NCBI RefSeq assembly: GCF_003431825.1
Contig: NZ_CP020083.1
Span: 2,952,501-3,016,500 of the forward strand
DNA length: 64,000 nt
Direction of reading: 5' to 3'
From: Blastomonas fulva
Lineage (GTDB): Bacteria > Pseudomonadota > Alphaproteobacteria > Sphingomonadales > Sphingomonadaceae
Part shown: positions 26,496-37,036 of the stretch, piece after piece
Layout of the letters: each line of letters starts with the position of its first letter
Position numbering within the stretch: the stretch's first letter is position 1
The notes under the pieces: model-generated
The model's input: only the letters and a program-made list of their open reading frames with translations
The model's database searches: none
What the model was told of the DNA's origin: nothing
Program-made: the position numbers and the translations under genes

Positions 26496-28217
26496 ATGAC
26501 ACATTCGTTCGATAAGTCGAAACTGCCCAGCCGCCACGTCTCGGTCGGACCCGAGCGCGCGCCGCATCGCAGCTATTATTACGCGATGGGGCTGACCGAG
26601 GAGGAGATCGGGCGGCCTTTTGTCGGCATCGCCAGCGCGGGCAACGACAGCGCGCCGTGCAACACCACGCTTAATGCGCAGGCCGATCTGTGCCGCGATG
26701 GCGTGAACGCAGGCGGCGGAATGCCGCGCCGGTTCAACACCATCACCGTCACCGATGGCATCGCCATGGGCCATCAGGGCATGAAGAGCTCGCTGGTCAG
26801 CCGCGAAGTGATCGCCGATTCGGTCGAACTGTCGGTGCGCGGGCATTGCTATGATGCGCTGGTCGGCTTTGCAGGGTGCGACAAGTCGCTGCCCGGCATG
26901 ATGATGGCGATGCTGCGGCTCAACGTACCGTCGATCTTCGTCTATGGCGGGTCGATCTTGCCCGGCCATTTCGGCGGCAAGGATGTGACCGTGGTGGACG
27001 TGTTCGAGGCGGTGGGCCAGCATGCCGCAGGCAACTGCCCGCTCAAGGACCTGACCGCGCTGGAAAAGGTCGCCTGCCCCGGGCATGGCGCGTGCGGGGG
27101 TCAGTTCACCGCGAATACCATGGCATGCGTGGGAGAGGCGATCGGCCTCTCGCTGCCGAACAGCAATATGATGCCTGCACCTTATGAAAGCCGCGCCGAT
27201 ATTGCGATTGCCGCTGGCAAGCAGGTGATGGAGCTGCTGGCACTGAACCTGAGGCCGCGTGATATCTGTACGCGCGAAGCCTTTGAAAATGCTGCACGCG
27301 TTGTCGCGGCTACTGGTGGCTCGACCAATGCCGGGCTGCATCTGCCTGCCATGGCGAGTGAGGCCGGGATCGATTTCGATCTGTTCGACGTCGCCGAGAT
27401 GTTCAAGTCGACACCCTATATCGCCGATCTCAAACCCGGTGGGCGCTATGTCGCCAAGGACATGTACGAGGCTGGCGGCGTCTACATGCTGATGAAGACG
27501 ATGCTCGCCAATGGACTGCTCCACGGCAACTGCATGACGGTGAGCGGCAAGACGCTGGGAGAGAACATCGACGAGGTTACCTGGAACCCCGACCAGAAGG
27601 TGATCTATGACGTCAAGACGCCGCTCAGCCCCACCGGCGGTGTCGTCGGCCTCAAGGGTTCGCTGGCGCCCGATGGCGCGATCGTCAAGGTGGCGGGGAT
27701 GGCGCGGCTGCAGTTCACCGGCCCGGCACAGGTGTTCGATTGCGAGGAGGATTGCTTCGCCGCAGTAGAGGCGCGCCAGATCGCGGAAGGCTCGGTCATC
27801 GTGATCCGCTACGAAGGTCCCAAGGGCGGTCCGGGCATGCGCGAGATGCTGTCGACCACCGCCGCGCTTTACGGCCAGGGCATGGGCGAGAGCGTCGCTT
27901 TGATCACTGATGGGCGCTTCTCGGGCGCGACGCGCGGCTTCTGCATCGGCCATGTTGGGCCGGAGGCTGCCGATTGCGGTCCGATCGCACTGGTCGAGGA
28001 CGGCGATCTCATCGCGATCGATGCCGAAGCCGGAACGATCGACCTGCTCGTCGATGACGCGGTGCTGGCCGAGCGCCGCGCCGCATGGCAACCGCGCGAG
28101 AACGACTATCAGGCAGGTGCCCTTTGGCGCTATGCGCAGAATGTCGGCCCTGCGAGCAAGGGCGCGCTCACCCATCCCGGCGCCAAGGCGGAAAAGCATG
28201 TTTATGCGGACATCTGA
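26496..28217 (+). CDS. ilvD: Dihydroxy-acid dehydratase
   Basis: 573 aa IlvD/Edd-family enzyme that converts 2,3-dihydroxy-isovalerate and -methylvalerate to the 2-oxo acids for valine and isoleucine. The iron-sulfur cysteines are in [20 protein letters not shown] and [10 protein letters not shown], and [16 protein letters not shown] lies near the C-terminus. The DAPHRS-like N-terminus ([15 protein letters not shown]) supports IlvD over Edd. The ATG at 26496 follows AAAGG. The gene's 3' end overlaps the following lipoprotein gene by 20 bp. Confidence 0.93.
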   Translation: MTHSFDKSKLPSRHVSVGPERAPHRSYYYAMGLTEEEIGRPFVGIASAGNDSAPCNTTLNAQADLCRDGVNAGGGMPRRFNTITVTDGIAMGHQGMKSSLVSREVIADSVELSVRGHCYDALVGFAGCDKSLPGMMMAMLRLNVPSIFVYGGSILPGHFGGKDVTVVDVFEAVGQHAAGNCPLKDLTALEKVACPGHGACGGQFTANTMACVGEAIGLSLPNSNMMPAPYESRADIAIAAGKQVMELLALNLRPRDICTREAFENAARVVAATGGSTNAGLHLPAMASEAGIDFDLFDVAEMFKSTPYIADLKPGGRYVAKDMYEAGGVYMLMKTMLANGLLHGNCMTVSGKTLGENIDEVTWNPDQKVIYDVKTPLSPTGGVVGLKGSLAPDGAIVKVAGMARLQFTGPAQVFDCEEDCFAAVEARQIAEGSVIVIRYEGPKGGPGMREMLSTTAALYGQGMGESVALITDGRFSGATRGFCIGHVGPEAADCGPIALVEDGDLIAIDAEAGTIDLLVDDAVLAERRAAWQPRENDYQAGALWRYAQNVGPASKGALTHPGAKAEKHVYADI

Positions 28218-28587
28218 CGCGCTCGTCCTGCTGTTGCTCTCGGGCGCAGCAGCGGCGTGCTCGGGCGAGACGGCGTCCGACGCCGAATTGCCGAGCGGCG
28301 GCGATGACAGCCGCATCGCCTGCGCGCTGGGCAACGAGACCGAGTTCACCGAGCAATGCGACGCCGAGCGCGTGCAGAACGGCGATCGGCGCGAACTGGT
28401 GATGCGTCACCCAGATGGTGGTTTCCGCCGGTTCGAGATCGTCAGCGACGGCCGCGGACTGGTCGCGGCCGATGGCGCCGAGGAAGCGGTGGTCACGCCG
28501 CTCGCCGATGGCCGGATCCAGCTGACGGTGGGCGAGGACCGTTATCGCATTCCCGCGACGATCAAGCCTGGCGCGGGCGGTGGCTGA
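28198..28587 (+). CDS. Small putative lipoprotein
   Basis: 129 aa, function not recognised. The N-terminus [16 protein letters not shown] is a signal peptide with a lipobox (AAAC), predicting a lipid-anchored periplasmic protein. Two further cysteines flank [13 protein letters not shown], suggesting a disulfide. The rest is a compact beta-rich domain ([20 protein letters not shown]). An ATG at 28198 or 28204 could be the start; GGCGGAAA is upstream. It overlaps ilvD at its 5' end and nnrE-nnrD by 8 bp at its 3' end, so it is part of this operon. Confidence 0.72.
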   Translation: MFMRTSDALVLLLLSGAAAACSGETASDAELPSGGDDSRIACALGNETEFTEQCDAERVQNGDRRELVMRHPDGGFRRFEIVSDGRGLVAADGAEEAVVTPLADGRIQLTVGEDRYRIPATIKPGAGGG

Positions 28588-30001
28588 TACCGGCACAGCC
28601 GTTCTGACGGTCGCACAGATGGTCGCGGCTGAACAGGCGGTGTTCGATACCGGCGTGTCGGTCGATGCGCTGATGCTGCGTGCGGGAACCGCCGCCGGCG
28701 AAATGATCTGGCGGATCGGCGGTTGTGTCCCGACGCTCGTTCTGTGCGGTCCCGGCAATAATGGCGGTGATGGCTATGTTATCGCACAGTTTTTGCGCGA
28801 CAAGGGGGTGCCGATAACAGTCGCAGCGCTGGCCGAACCTCGTACCGAGGCCGCGCGCAAGGCGCGGGCGCGGTTCGCGGGCGGCGTCATCGCGCTGGCC
28901 GATGCTGTACCGGCGCCGCAGATCGTGGATTGCCTGTTCGGCAGCGGGCTGACGCGGCCCCTCGATGCTCCGGTCTGGGATCGGTTCAAAGCACTGGTCC
29001 TGAGGGCGCGCCGCAGCTTTGCGGTCGATCTGCCCAGCGGCGCCGATGCCGATCGCGCGGTATGGCTCAACGATCCCTTGCCATTCGACCATGTCCTGGC
29101 GCTGGGTGCGTTGAAATATGCGCATGTGCTGGAGCCGGTCGCCAGCGACTGCGCCACGCTCAGCCTCATCGAAATCGGTGTGACATCACCGGACAACGCC
29201 GCAACCCGGATCACCAGGCCGCTGATCGCGCCGCCGGATGCCCGTTCCCACAAATACCGGCGCGGCCTGGTTATGGTGCTGGCAGGCCCGATGCCCGGCG
29301 CAGCGTTGCTCGCGGCCCGCGCCGCACAGGGCACCGGGGCAGGCTATGTCAAGATTCTGGGGGCAGGGGAGCCGCCTGCAATGCTCCCCGCCGATATCGT
29401 CTGGCAACGTGCGGATGACGCGGCTGCCGTGGCCGAAGCACTCTGCGATCCGCGCATTGGCGCGGTGCTGGCGGGCCCTGGCCTGGGACGCGATTGTGCA
29501 GCAGAGGCGCTGCTCGATGCCGCTCTGGCCTGTCCGCACCCGCTGGTTCTCGATGCCGATGCGCTGCATCTGCTGGGCAGCCGGCGAGACGCGGTGCGGG
29601 ACCGCAAGGCACCGATTGCGCTCACCCCGCACCATGGCGAGTTTATCGCGCTGGCAGGCGAGGAGGACGGGGCCCTCAACAAGGCCGCTCGCGCCGCGAG
29701 GCTCGCTGCGGCGCTTGGCGCCTGTGTGCTCTACAAGGGCGCGGACAGCGTGATCGCAGCGCCCGATGGCGGCACCATCATCGCCGACCGCCGCTGCGCC
29801 TGGCTGTCGGTGGCGGGCACCGGCGATGTCCTTGCCGGATGCATTGCCGCACGGCTTGCCAATCATGGTGAGACATTGCATGCGCTGGCAGAGGCGGTCT
29901 GGTTGCACGACCGCGCGGCGCGCGACGCAGGACCGGCCTTTACGGCCTGGCAACTCGCTGAAGCGCTGCCGCTGGCGGTGGAGTTCTGTCTTGAACGATG
30001 A
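28580..30001 (+). CDS. nnrD: Bifunctional NAD(P)H-hydrate epimerase/dehydratase
   Basis: 473 aa fusion that repairs hydrated NAD(P)H. The N-terminal YjeF_N epimerase domain (about 1-205) has CGPGNNGGDGYVIA, DCLFGSGLTRPL and DLPSGADAD. The C-terminal ADP-dependent dehydratase domain (about 215-473), ribokinase-like, has GAGYVKILG, ALTPHHGEF, and the catalytic-Asp loop VAGTGDVLAGCIA. Start is GTG at 28580, overlapping the lipoprotein stop. Its 3' end overlaps the methyltransferase gene by 11 bp. The N-terminal half can be named nnrE. Confidence 0.93.
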   Translation: MADTGTAVLTVAQMVAAEQAVFDTGVSVDALMLRAGTAAGEMIWRIGGCVPTLVLCGPGNNGGDGYVIAQFLRDKGVPITVAALAEPRTEAARKARARFAGGVIALADAVPAPQIVDCLFGSGLTRPLDAPVWDRFKALVLRARRSFAVDLPSGADADRAVWLNDPLPFDHVLALGALKYAHVLEPVASDCATLSLIEIGVTSPDNAATRITRPLIAPPDARSHKYRRGLVMVLAGPMPGAALLAARAAQGTGAGYVKILGAGEPPAMLPADIVWQRADDAAAVAEALCDPRIGAVLAGPGLGRDCAAEALLDAALACPHPLVLDADALHLLGSRRDAVRDRKAPIALTPHHGEFIALAGEEDGALNKAARAARLAAALGACVLYKGADSVIAAPDGGTIIADRRCAWLSVAGTGDVLAGCIAARLANHGETLHALAEAVWLHDRAARDAGPAFTAWQLAEALPLAVEFCLER

Positions 30002-31196
30002 GCAGATCGTGCGGGTCGCCGCGCGGGGAGATGGTGTCACTGCTTCGGGGCGTCATGTCGCGGGCGCTGCGCCGGGGGACACGATCGCGCCCGATGGCGC
30101 TGTTATCCCCGGCCCGCATCACGCGACGCCGCCATGCCCGCATTTCGGCACATGCGGCGGGTGCAGCCTGCAGCACCTCGATGATGAGGCGCTGGCTGAT
30201 TTCGTGCGAGAGCGCGTCACCGGTCCGTTGCTCGCCAAGGGCCTAACCATAAGCGAAGTGCGCCCTGTCCACCTCTCGCCCCCGCGCAGCCGCAGGCGCG
30301 CAAGCCTGCGCTATACCCGCATGAAATCGGCGGTAACGCTGGGTTTTGCCGGGCAGGGCAGCCACGATCTGGTCAATATCCGCAGCTGCGAGATCGTGAC
30401 GCCAAGACTGTTTGACGTCATGATGGCGGTGCGCACCCTAGTCGCGAAATGGCCCAAGCCCAAGCTGTCAGGCCAGGTCGAACTTGCCGAGATCGACCAG
30501 GGCATCGACGTGCTGATCACGGGGTTGGCACCGAGCAGCGTCGCCGAGCATGAGATGCTGTCTGCCTTTGCCGAGACGCAGGGCCTTGCCCGGCTGTCGA
30601 TCGATCAGGGCTATGGCCCCGAGACCCAATATGAACCGGTGCCGGTGACGGTGAGCTTTGGCGATGTCGCGGTGCGCTTCCCGCATGCGAGCTTCCTGCA
30701 GGCCACCACCGATGGCGAAGCCGCCCTGGCGGCAGCCGCGCGCGAGGCGCTGGCGGGTGCACGGATGGTCGCGGACCTGTTTGCAGGCCTTGGCAGCTTT
30801 GCCTTCCACTTGAGCGAGCCGGGGCGCAAGCTTTATGCCGCAGAGGCCGCGCGCGATCCGGTGCTGGCGCTGACCCAGGCGGCCAATGCGCGCCAGCTGC
30901 CGGTGTTTGCCGAGCATCGCGATCTGTTCCGCAATCCGCTGCAGGCCGACATGCTTAGCCGCTTCGACGGGCTGGTGCTCGATCCGCCGCGCGCCGGGGC
31001 CGAGGCGCAGATCGCCGCCATCGCCGCGTCCAGCCTCAAGCGGTTATGCTATGTGAGCTGCAACCCGGCGACCTTCGCCCGCGATGCGCGGACCCTGTGC
31101 GATGCCGGGTTCGAGCTCAAGACGGTGTGGCCGGTCGGGCAGTTCCGCTGGTCAACCCATGTCGAATTGGCCAGCGAATTCGTCCGCGCCGGCTGA
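29991..31196 (+). CDS. Class I SAM-dependent RNA m5U methyltransferase (RumA/RlmD-like)
   Basis: 401 aa. Three clustered cysteines, CPHFGTCGGC (about 49-58), and a fourth in IRSCEI form the [4Fe-4S] site. The methyltransferase core has VADLFAGLGSFAFHLS, LDPPRAGAE and the catalytic motif CYVSCNPATFARD. These enzymes methylate U in 23S rRNA. The N-terminal TRAM-type region is short. The TTG start at 29991 is chosen because GGTGGAG lies 7 nt upstream; no ATG fits. It overlaps nnrE-nnrD by 11 bp and ends 2 bp from the convergent MAPEG gene. Confidence 0.88.
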   Translation: MNDEQIVRVAARGDGVTASGRHVAGAAPGDTIAPDGAVIPGPHHATPPCPHFGTCGGCSLQHLDDEALADFVRERVTGPLLAKGLTISEVRPVHLSPPRSRRRASLRYTRMKSAVTLGFAGQGSHDLVNIRSCEIVTPRLFDVMMAVRTLVAKWPKPKLSGQVELAEIDQGIDVLITGLAPSSVAEHEMLSAFAETQGLARLSIDQGYGPETQYEPVPVTVSFGDVAVRFPHASFLQATTDGEAALAAAAREALAGARMVADLFAGLGSFAFHLSEPGRKLYAAEAARDPVLALTQAANARQLPVFAEHRDLFRNPLQADMLSRFDGLVLDPPRAGAEAQIAAIAASSLKRLCYVSCNPATFARDARTLCDAGFELKTVWPVGQFRWSTHVELASEFVRAG

Positions 31197-31198
31197 TT

Positions 31199-31642
31199 TC
31201 AGCCGTGCAGATGCAGGTCGAAGATCGGAATGGCCGCATGAAAGACCAGCACGATCAGGCACAGGCTGGATGAGGCGAACAGCAGGAAGCGGATCGCGAC
31301 GCGGTTGACGGTCGCCTGCAGCAGGCTGTGCGCCACTCGCAGCGCAACATACAGCCACGCGACGGCAAGGTTCATGCCTTCTCCATGACCGATAATGGCC
31401 AGTACGATACACACCGCATAAAAGACCGTAGGTTCAGCCAGCAGGTGATTGTAATTATGCGCTTTCCACTGGACCTCTGGAGGCAGCACGGCATCGAGGT
31501 CCTTTCCGGTGCCACCCTTGAGATTGGCGACATCGATCTTGGCGCGCTGCATCGCCGGTATGCGGGTGACGTACATCCACAGCCACATGACCATGGTCCA
31601 GGCGAGAAGGATGACGACGGGTTGGAGAATGGCGCTGGTCAT
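31199..31642 (-). CDS. MAPEG family membrane protein (copy 1)
   Basis: 147 aa, four predicted helices. The family region includes HNYNHLLAEPTVFYAVCIVL and LRVAHSLLQATVNRVAIRF, matching the MAPEG pattern ENxxE/NxP-FY and RxxHSxxxxxxN. MAPEG proteins are trimeric inner-membrane proteins, some with glutathione transferase or peroxidase activity; the activity here is unknown. The ATG at 31642 has GAAGGAAA upstream. It is the downstream partner of a similar gene 13 bp away, evidently a tandem duplicate. Confidence 0.85.
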   Translation of the reverse strand: MTSAILQPVVILLAWTMVMWLWMYVTRIPAMQRAKIDVANLKGGTGKDLDAVLPPEVQWKAHNYNHLLAEPTVFYAVCIVLAIIGHGEGMNLAVAWLYVALRVAHSLLQATVNRVAIRFLLFASSSLCLIVLVFHAAIPIFDLHLHG

Positions 31643-31655
31643 GGGTGCGTTTCCT

Positions 31656-32084
31656 TCAGAGCGTGGCGAGCAGGGCGCGAACGGCCAGCACGATGAGGCA
31701 CAGTGTCGAGGCGAGGAACAGCAGGAAGCGGGTCTGGACCTTGTTCACCGTGGCCTGCCAGATACTGTGCACGATCCGGATCAGCGCATAGCCCCAGGCG
31801 AGAGCGACGTTCAGGCCATCGGTGCCGGCACCGGCGATCGCGATGATCGCAATGGTTGCATAGAAGATCGTCGGCTGTTCCATGAGGTGCGCGTAGTTGT
31901 GGGATTTCCAGGCCACCTGCGGGGGCAGTGCGGGGTCGAGATCGCTTCCCCGGCCACCAGTGGCCTGCGAAATGTCGACACCCATTTTCCTGGCTGCCGG
32001 TAGCCGCGTTCCGGCCATCCAGAACAGCATGACAAGCGACCAGAGCACCAGCACCGCGGCTGGCGTGAGTATGTTGGCGGACAT
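31656..32084 (-). CDS. MAPEG family membrane protein (copy 2)
   Basis: 142 aa, same layout as its neighbour: hydrophobic first helix, polar loop (KMGVDISQATGGRGSDLD), KSHNYAHLMEQPTIFYA and RIVHSIWQATVNKVQTRF. The two copies share the second loop and the HSxxQATVN motif, pointing to tandem duplication with moderate divergence. The ATG at 32084 is preceded by GGGAGG 8 nt upstream. It is the promoter-proximal gene of the pair. Confidence 0.85.
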   Translation of the reverse strand: MSANILTPAAVLVLWSLVMLFWMAGTRLPAARKMGVDISQATGGRGSDLDPALPPQVAWKSHNYAHLMEQPTIFYATIAIIAIAGAGTDGLNVALAWGYALIRIVHSIWQATVNKVQTRFLLFLASTLCLIVLAVRALLATL

Positions 32085-32163
32085 CGGCAGTTCCCTCCCC
32101 TGCGATACAGGGAAGGAAACTGCGTCAGCCTTAATAGATTGTCAATCGCAACTTAATTGCGAC

Positions 32164-33357
32164 TCAGCGGGTGATGCTGACCACATTGTCGGCGCGCCAA
32201 TGCGGGCGGGCCTCACCGGTGTACATCGACTGCATCGGCTCGTCGCCGACGGTATAATGGTCGCTGGTGCCAAAGCCGTTGAACGCGGTGCGCATCGCCG
32301 CGCCATAGGCACCGATCATACCGATCTCGATATAATCGCCAGCCTTGATGTCCGCAGGCAGCGGGAAGGGGCCGGCCATGTAATCGATATCGTCACAGGT
32401 CGGGCCAAAGAACGCGAAGTCGGCCATCGTGCTGCTGCGCGTGTCGCCCAGATAGCGGACGGGGAAGCGCCAGCCGATATGCGCGGCATCGAACAGAGCA
32501 CCATAAGCTCCGTCGTTGATGTACAGTTCCTCGCCGCGGCGCCGGTCGACGCGCACGATGATCGAGTTGTACTCGGCGCACAGCGCGCGGCCCGGTTCGC
32601 ACCACAGTTCGGCCGAATAACTGATCGGCAGGCTTTCGAAGGTGCGTTCGATGATCGCGAAATAATCCTCGAGAGGCGGGGGCTGCATGCCGGGATAGGC
32701 CGACGGGAAGCCGCCACCGACATCGATGACGTCGACGGTGACCGATGCATCGACGATTGCCGCGCGGACGCGGTCAAGCGCCTGAACATAGGCGTGCGGG
32801 CTCATCGCCTGGCTGCCGACGTGGAAGCAGATGCCAAGGCTGTCTGCGGCCTGACGGGTTGCCATCAGCAGATCACGCGCTTCGGTGAGCTCGGTGCCGA
32901 ACTTGGACGCAAGGCTGAGCTCGGAATGCTCGGACGAAACCCGCAGCCGGACGCACAGCGTCAGATCCTCGGGCGCGCCGGTAGCGGCCACGATCTTGTC
33001 GAGCTCTTCGCGGCAATCGAGCGAGAACACGCGCACGCCGTGCGTATGATAGGCCTCGGCGATCGCTTCGGGGGTCTTGACCGGGTGCATGAAGCACAGG
33101 GTCGCTTCCGGAAGCGTTTCGGCCACCAGACGGACCTCGGCGATCGAGGCGACGTCGAAATGTGTGATTCCCGCATTCCACAGCACGCGCAACAGGTCGG
33201 GCGAAGGATTCGCCTTGACCGCATAAAGCGATTTGCCGGGGAAACGATCAACGAAGAACCTGGCCGCGCGCGTTGCCGCCTGCGGTCGGTCCAGCGTAAC
33301 CGGCTGTGCCGGTGTCAGAGCCTGAATCAGCTCCAGCGCATCAAGGAAGTTGTGCAA
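32164..33357 (-). CDS. Type III PLP-dependent ornithine decarboxylase
   Basis: 397 aa, alanine-racemase-fold decarboxylase. The PLP lysine lies in KSLYAVKANPSP (about 40-51). GGGFPSAYPGM binds the phosphate, ELWCEPGRALCAEY is the Glu-Pro-Gly-Arg motif, and FFGPTCDDIDYM holds the C-terminal catalytic Cys-Asp. It makes putrescine from ornithine. With the upstream nspC-type and carboxynorspermidine synthase genes it completes a spermidine route. The start is uncertain: TTG at 33357 lies 9 nt after a GGGGG run, and TTG at 33393 is also open. A T7-G5 tract in between makes a frame error possible. Confidence 0.87.
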   Translation of the reverse strand: MHNFLDALELIQALTPAQPVTLDRPQAATRAARFFVDRFPGKSLYAVKANPSPDLLRVLWNAGITHFDVASIAEVRLVAETLPEATLCFMHPVKTPEAIAEAYHTHGVRVFSLDCREELDKIVAATGAPEDLTLCVRLRVSSEHSELSLASKFGTELTEARDLLMATRQAADSLGICFHVGSQAMSPHAYVQALDRVRAAIVDASVTVDVIDVGGGFPSAYPGMQPPPLEDYFAIIERTFESLPISYSAELWCEPGRALCAEYNSIIVRVDRRRGEELYINDGAYGALFDAAHIGWRFPVRYLGDTRSSTMADFAFFGPTCDDIDYMAGPFPLPADIKAGDYIEIGMIGAYGAAMRTAFNGFGTSDHYTVGDEPMQSMYTGEARPHWRADNVVSITR

Positions 33358-33490
33358 CTCAAGGGACCCCCAAAAAAACAGAACAAACAACAAGGCTGCC
33401 TTGCGGTTATTGGAAGTCCCCCTGGGGCAGCGGACCGCGTAAATAGGGCGCGACTGTTTGCATGTAAAGTGGAAAATTGCGCGGAGTTTA

Positions 33491-34663
33491 TCACCCCAGA
33501 CGGTCGCGAAACGCCTCGTATCCGAACGACCGAATTTCCTTCAGGCTGTCGTCCCCGCTATTCCACAGCCAGATAGAAGGCAGCGGTACGCCGTTGAACG
33601 TATTGGTTTTTACCATCGAGTAGTGCGCCTGGTCGAGAAACGCGAAGCGTTGCCCCGGCTCCATCGGCCCGGGCAGGCCATAGTCGCCGATAATGTCGCC
33701 TGCCAGACATGAGGGCCCGCCGAGCCGTATCACCTGTGCGTCGGGCCGCTCCCCGAGCATGGCGGGGCGATAGGGTGCCTCGATGACATCGGGCATATGG
33801 CAGGTGGCCGAGATGTCGGTGATTCCCACCTTCATGCCGTTGTCGAACACATCGAGCAGTTCGCCGACCAGAATGCCCGCGTCGAGCGCCACGGCCTCGC
33901 CGGGCTCGAGATAGATCTCGCAGCTGGTGCGCGCCTTCACCGCGATCAGGAAATCGACCAGTTCATCGCGCTGATAGTCCGCCCGAGTAATATGATGGCC
34001 GCCACCAAAATTCAGCCATTTCAATTGGTTGAAGTAAGTTTCGAGCAAGGGTTCGAGCTTGGCCCAGATTTCCTGCAATGGCAGCAGGTCCTGCTCGCAC
34101 AGCGAATGGAAGTGGATGCCCGACACGCCCTCGAGATGCTCGGGGCGAAGCTGATCGATCGGGTGACCCAGGCGGCTGTGCGGCTGCGACGGATCGTACT
34201 TCGGGGTCTCGCCCAATGGCAGCGCGGGGTTGATCCGCAGCCCGATGTCGAACTGCTCACCCTTGGCGCGCGCCTCGGCCACCAGCGGTGCGAATCGCGC
34301 GATCTGGCCGGGGCTGTTGAAGATGACGTGATCGGACAGCGTCAGGATCTCGCGCAGGTCCTCGGCCTTGTAGCCCGCGCAATAGGTTGCGACCTCGCCT
34401 GTATAATGTTCGGTCGCCAGCCGCGCTTCCCACAGGCCCGACGAGCAGGTGCCGTCGAGATACTCGCCCACTACATCGCCCAGTTGCCAGAACGAGAACG
34501 CCTTGAGCGCAGCGAGCATCTTGATCCCCGCCCGGTCGCGGACATCGGCAAGGATCGCCAGATTGCGCCGTACCGCTGCCTCATCGACCACGAATGCGGG
34601 CGAGGGGACGCGGTTGAGATCGAAATGCCGGAAAGCGCCGGGATCGCCAGCCTTGGTTTCCAT
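33491..34663 (-). CDS. nspC: Carboxynorspermidine/carboxyspermidine decarboxylase
   Basis: 390 aa PLP enzyme of the same fold as ornithine and diaminopimelate decarboxylases but of the NspC class. It shows MLAALKAFSFWQLGDVV with the PLP Lys, SGIHFHSLCEQ, LKWLNFGGGHHITR, YLEPGEAVALDAG and LGGPSCLAGDIIGDYG. It converts carboxyspermidine (or carboxynorspermidine) to spermidine (norspermidine). It lies between the dehydrogenase that makes its substrate and the ornithine decarboxylase, all on the minus strand. Length matches the family. Confidence 0.92.
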   Translation of the reverse strand: METKAGDPGAFRHFDLNRVPSPAFVVDEAAVRRNLAILADVRDRAGIKMLAALKAFSFWQLGDVVGEYLDGTCSSGLWEARLATEHYTGEVATYCAGYKAEDLREILTLSDHVIFNSPGQIARFAPLVAEARAKGEQFDIGLRINPALPLGETPKYDPSQPHSRLGHPIDQLRPEHLEGVSGIHFHSLCEQDLLPLQEIWAKLEPLLETYFNQLKWLNFGGGHHITRADYQRDELVDFLIAVKARTSCEIYLEPGEAVALDAGILVGELLDVFDNGMKVGITDISATCHMPDVIEAPYRPAMLGERPDAQVIRLGGPSCLAGDIIGDYGLPGPMEPGQRFAFLDQAHYSMVKTNTFNGVPLPSIWLWNSGDDSLKEIRSFGYEAFRDRLG

Positions 34664-34691
34664 CGGGTAGCTTGACCTCTTTTAAGTCGGT

Positions 34692-34771
34692 TTCCCGCGA
34701 AGGCGGGAACCCATCACCTAAGCTTGAGCCTAGATGCACCAGAAGGAGATGGGCCCCTGCCTTCGCAGGGG
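34692..34771. repeat. Pair of GC hairpins between polyamine genes
   Basis: Two stem-loops: TTCCCGC-GAAG-GCGGGAA at 34692-34709 and CCCCTGC-CTTC-GCAGGGG at 34754-34771. They belong to the hairpin repeats scattered between genes in this window. They may tune mRNA decay between the first and second gene of the operon. Confidence 0.6.
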
Positions 34772-34782
34772 ACCGAGTTAAT

Positions 34783-35988
<1,206 letters not shown>

Positions 35989-36045
35989 AGCCGTCTCTTC
36001 CTTATTGCTGGAATTGCTGTCAGCGGGTGCATATAGAGGCTCTGC

Positions 36046-37029
36046 ATGACAGAACCAAGTGATCCCCTTCGCGCAGACCGCAAACCCAGCCGTGAGGGCA
36101 TCGAGCGCGCCGCGAAGAAAATCTCGGCGATTCTTCCGCCGACGCCGCTGATGCCGTTGAAGCATGACGGCATGACCCTGTGGTGCAAGGCAGAGTGCCT
36201 GCAGCCGATCGGCGCGTTCAAGATCCGCGGAGCATGGCACCGATTGTCCGACCTAACCGAGGAAGAGCGCGCGCGCGGTGTCGTCGCCTTTTCGAGCGGC
36301 AACCATGCACAGGGCGTCGCCTGGGCGGCCAAAAGGCTGGGGATCAAGGCGACCATCGTGATGCCCGCCGATGCGCCGAAGCGCAAAATCGAATCGACCC
36401 GCGGCTATGGCGCGGAAATTATCCTGTACGATCGTCGCAGCGAAGATCGCATTGCCATCGCCAGCAGGATCGCGGCGGAAACCGGCGCGGTTGTGGTGCC
36501 CAGCTTTGATGATCCCTGGATCATCGAAGGGCAGGGCAGCACCGGGCTCGAGGCGATGGTGCAGATCATCGCGCAGGCCGGGATCCATCCGCACCGGGTG
36601 GTGACCTGCTGCGGCGGGGGCGGGCTTGCCGCGGGCATTGCGCTTGCCATGCCCGGCGCCCGGATCACCGTTGTCGAACCCGATGGCTGGGACGACATGG
36701 GCAATTCGCTGCGCGCCAAGAAGATCGTGCCGGTGGCGCCCGACGCGCCCGATACGGTGTGCGACGCGCTGCTGACCCCGCGCGTCTCGCCGCTGACGTT
36801 CGAAATCCTCAAGGAGCGCAAGGCCGACGCGGTCAGCGTTTCCGATGCGCAGGTGTTCCGCGCGATGCGGCATGCGCATGAGCGGTTGCGGCTGGTGCTG
36901 GAGCCGGGCGGTGCAGCCGCGCTCGCCGCCGTGCTGGAAGGCAAGGTCGAGGTCGATGACCGCACCTTGATCATTCTGTCGGGCGGAAATGTCGATCCGG
37001 CGCTGTTTTCCAAGGCGCTTGCCTCGTGA
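36046..37029 (+). CDS. Threonine/serine dehydratase-like PLP enzyme
   Basis: 327 aa fold-type II PLP enzyme. The Schiff-base Lys is in IGAFKIRGAW (about 60-69), SSGNHAQGVAWAA is the substrate loop, and the phosphate-binding loop is TCCGGGGLAAG. There is no C-terminal ACT domain, so it is of the short catabolic or serine-racemase-like type, not the feedback-controlled IlvA. The likely reaction is deamination of threonine or serine to the 2-oxo acid. It is divergent from the polyamine operon, and the ECF sigma gene follows 7 bp after its stop. Confidence 0.88.
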   Translation: MTEPSDPLRADRKPSREGIERAAKKISAILPPTPLMPLKHDGMTLWCKAECLQPIGAFKIRGAWHRLSDLTEEERARGVVAFSSGNHAQGVAWAAKRLGIKATIVMPADAPKRKIESTRGYGAEIILYDRRSEDRIAIASRIAAETGAVVVPSFDDPWIIEGQGSTGLEAMVQIIAQAGIHPHRVVTCCGGGGLAAGIALAMPGARITVVEPDGWDDMGNSLRAKKIVPVAPDAPDTVCDALLTPRVSPLTFEILKERKADAVSVSDAQVFRAMRHAHERLRLVLEPGGAAALAAVLEGKVEVDDRTLIILSGGNVDPALFSKALAS

Positions 37030-37036
37030 GCGACCG

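Noticed and set aside
26340..28349. Minus-strand open frame of about 669 codons
   Set aside because: Antisense to ilvD; no domain and a composition typical of a shadow frame.
31897..33576. Plus-strand open frame of about 559 codons
   Set aside because: Antisense to the ornithine decarboxylase and MAPEG genes; no motif and repetitive Arg/Asp/Gly composition.
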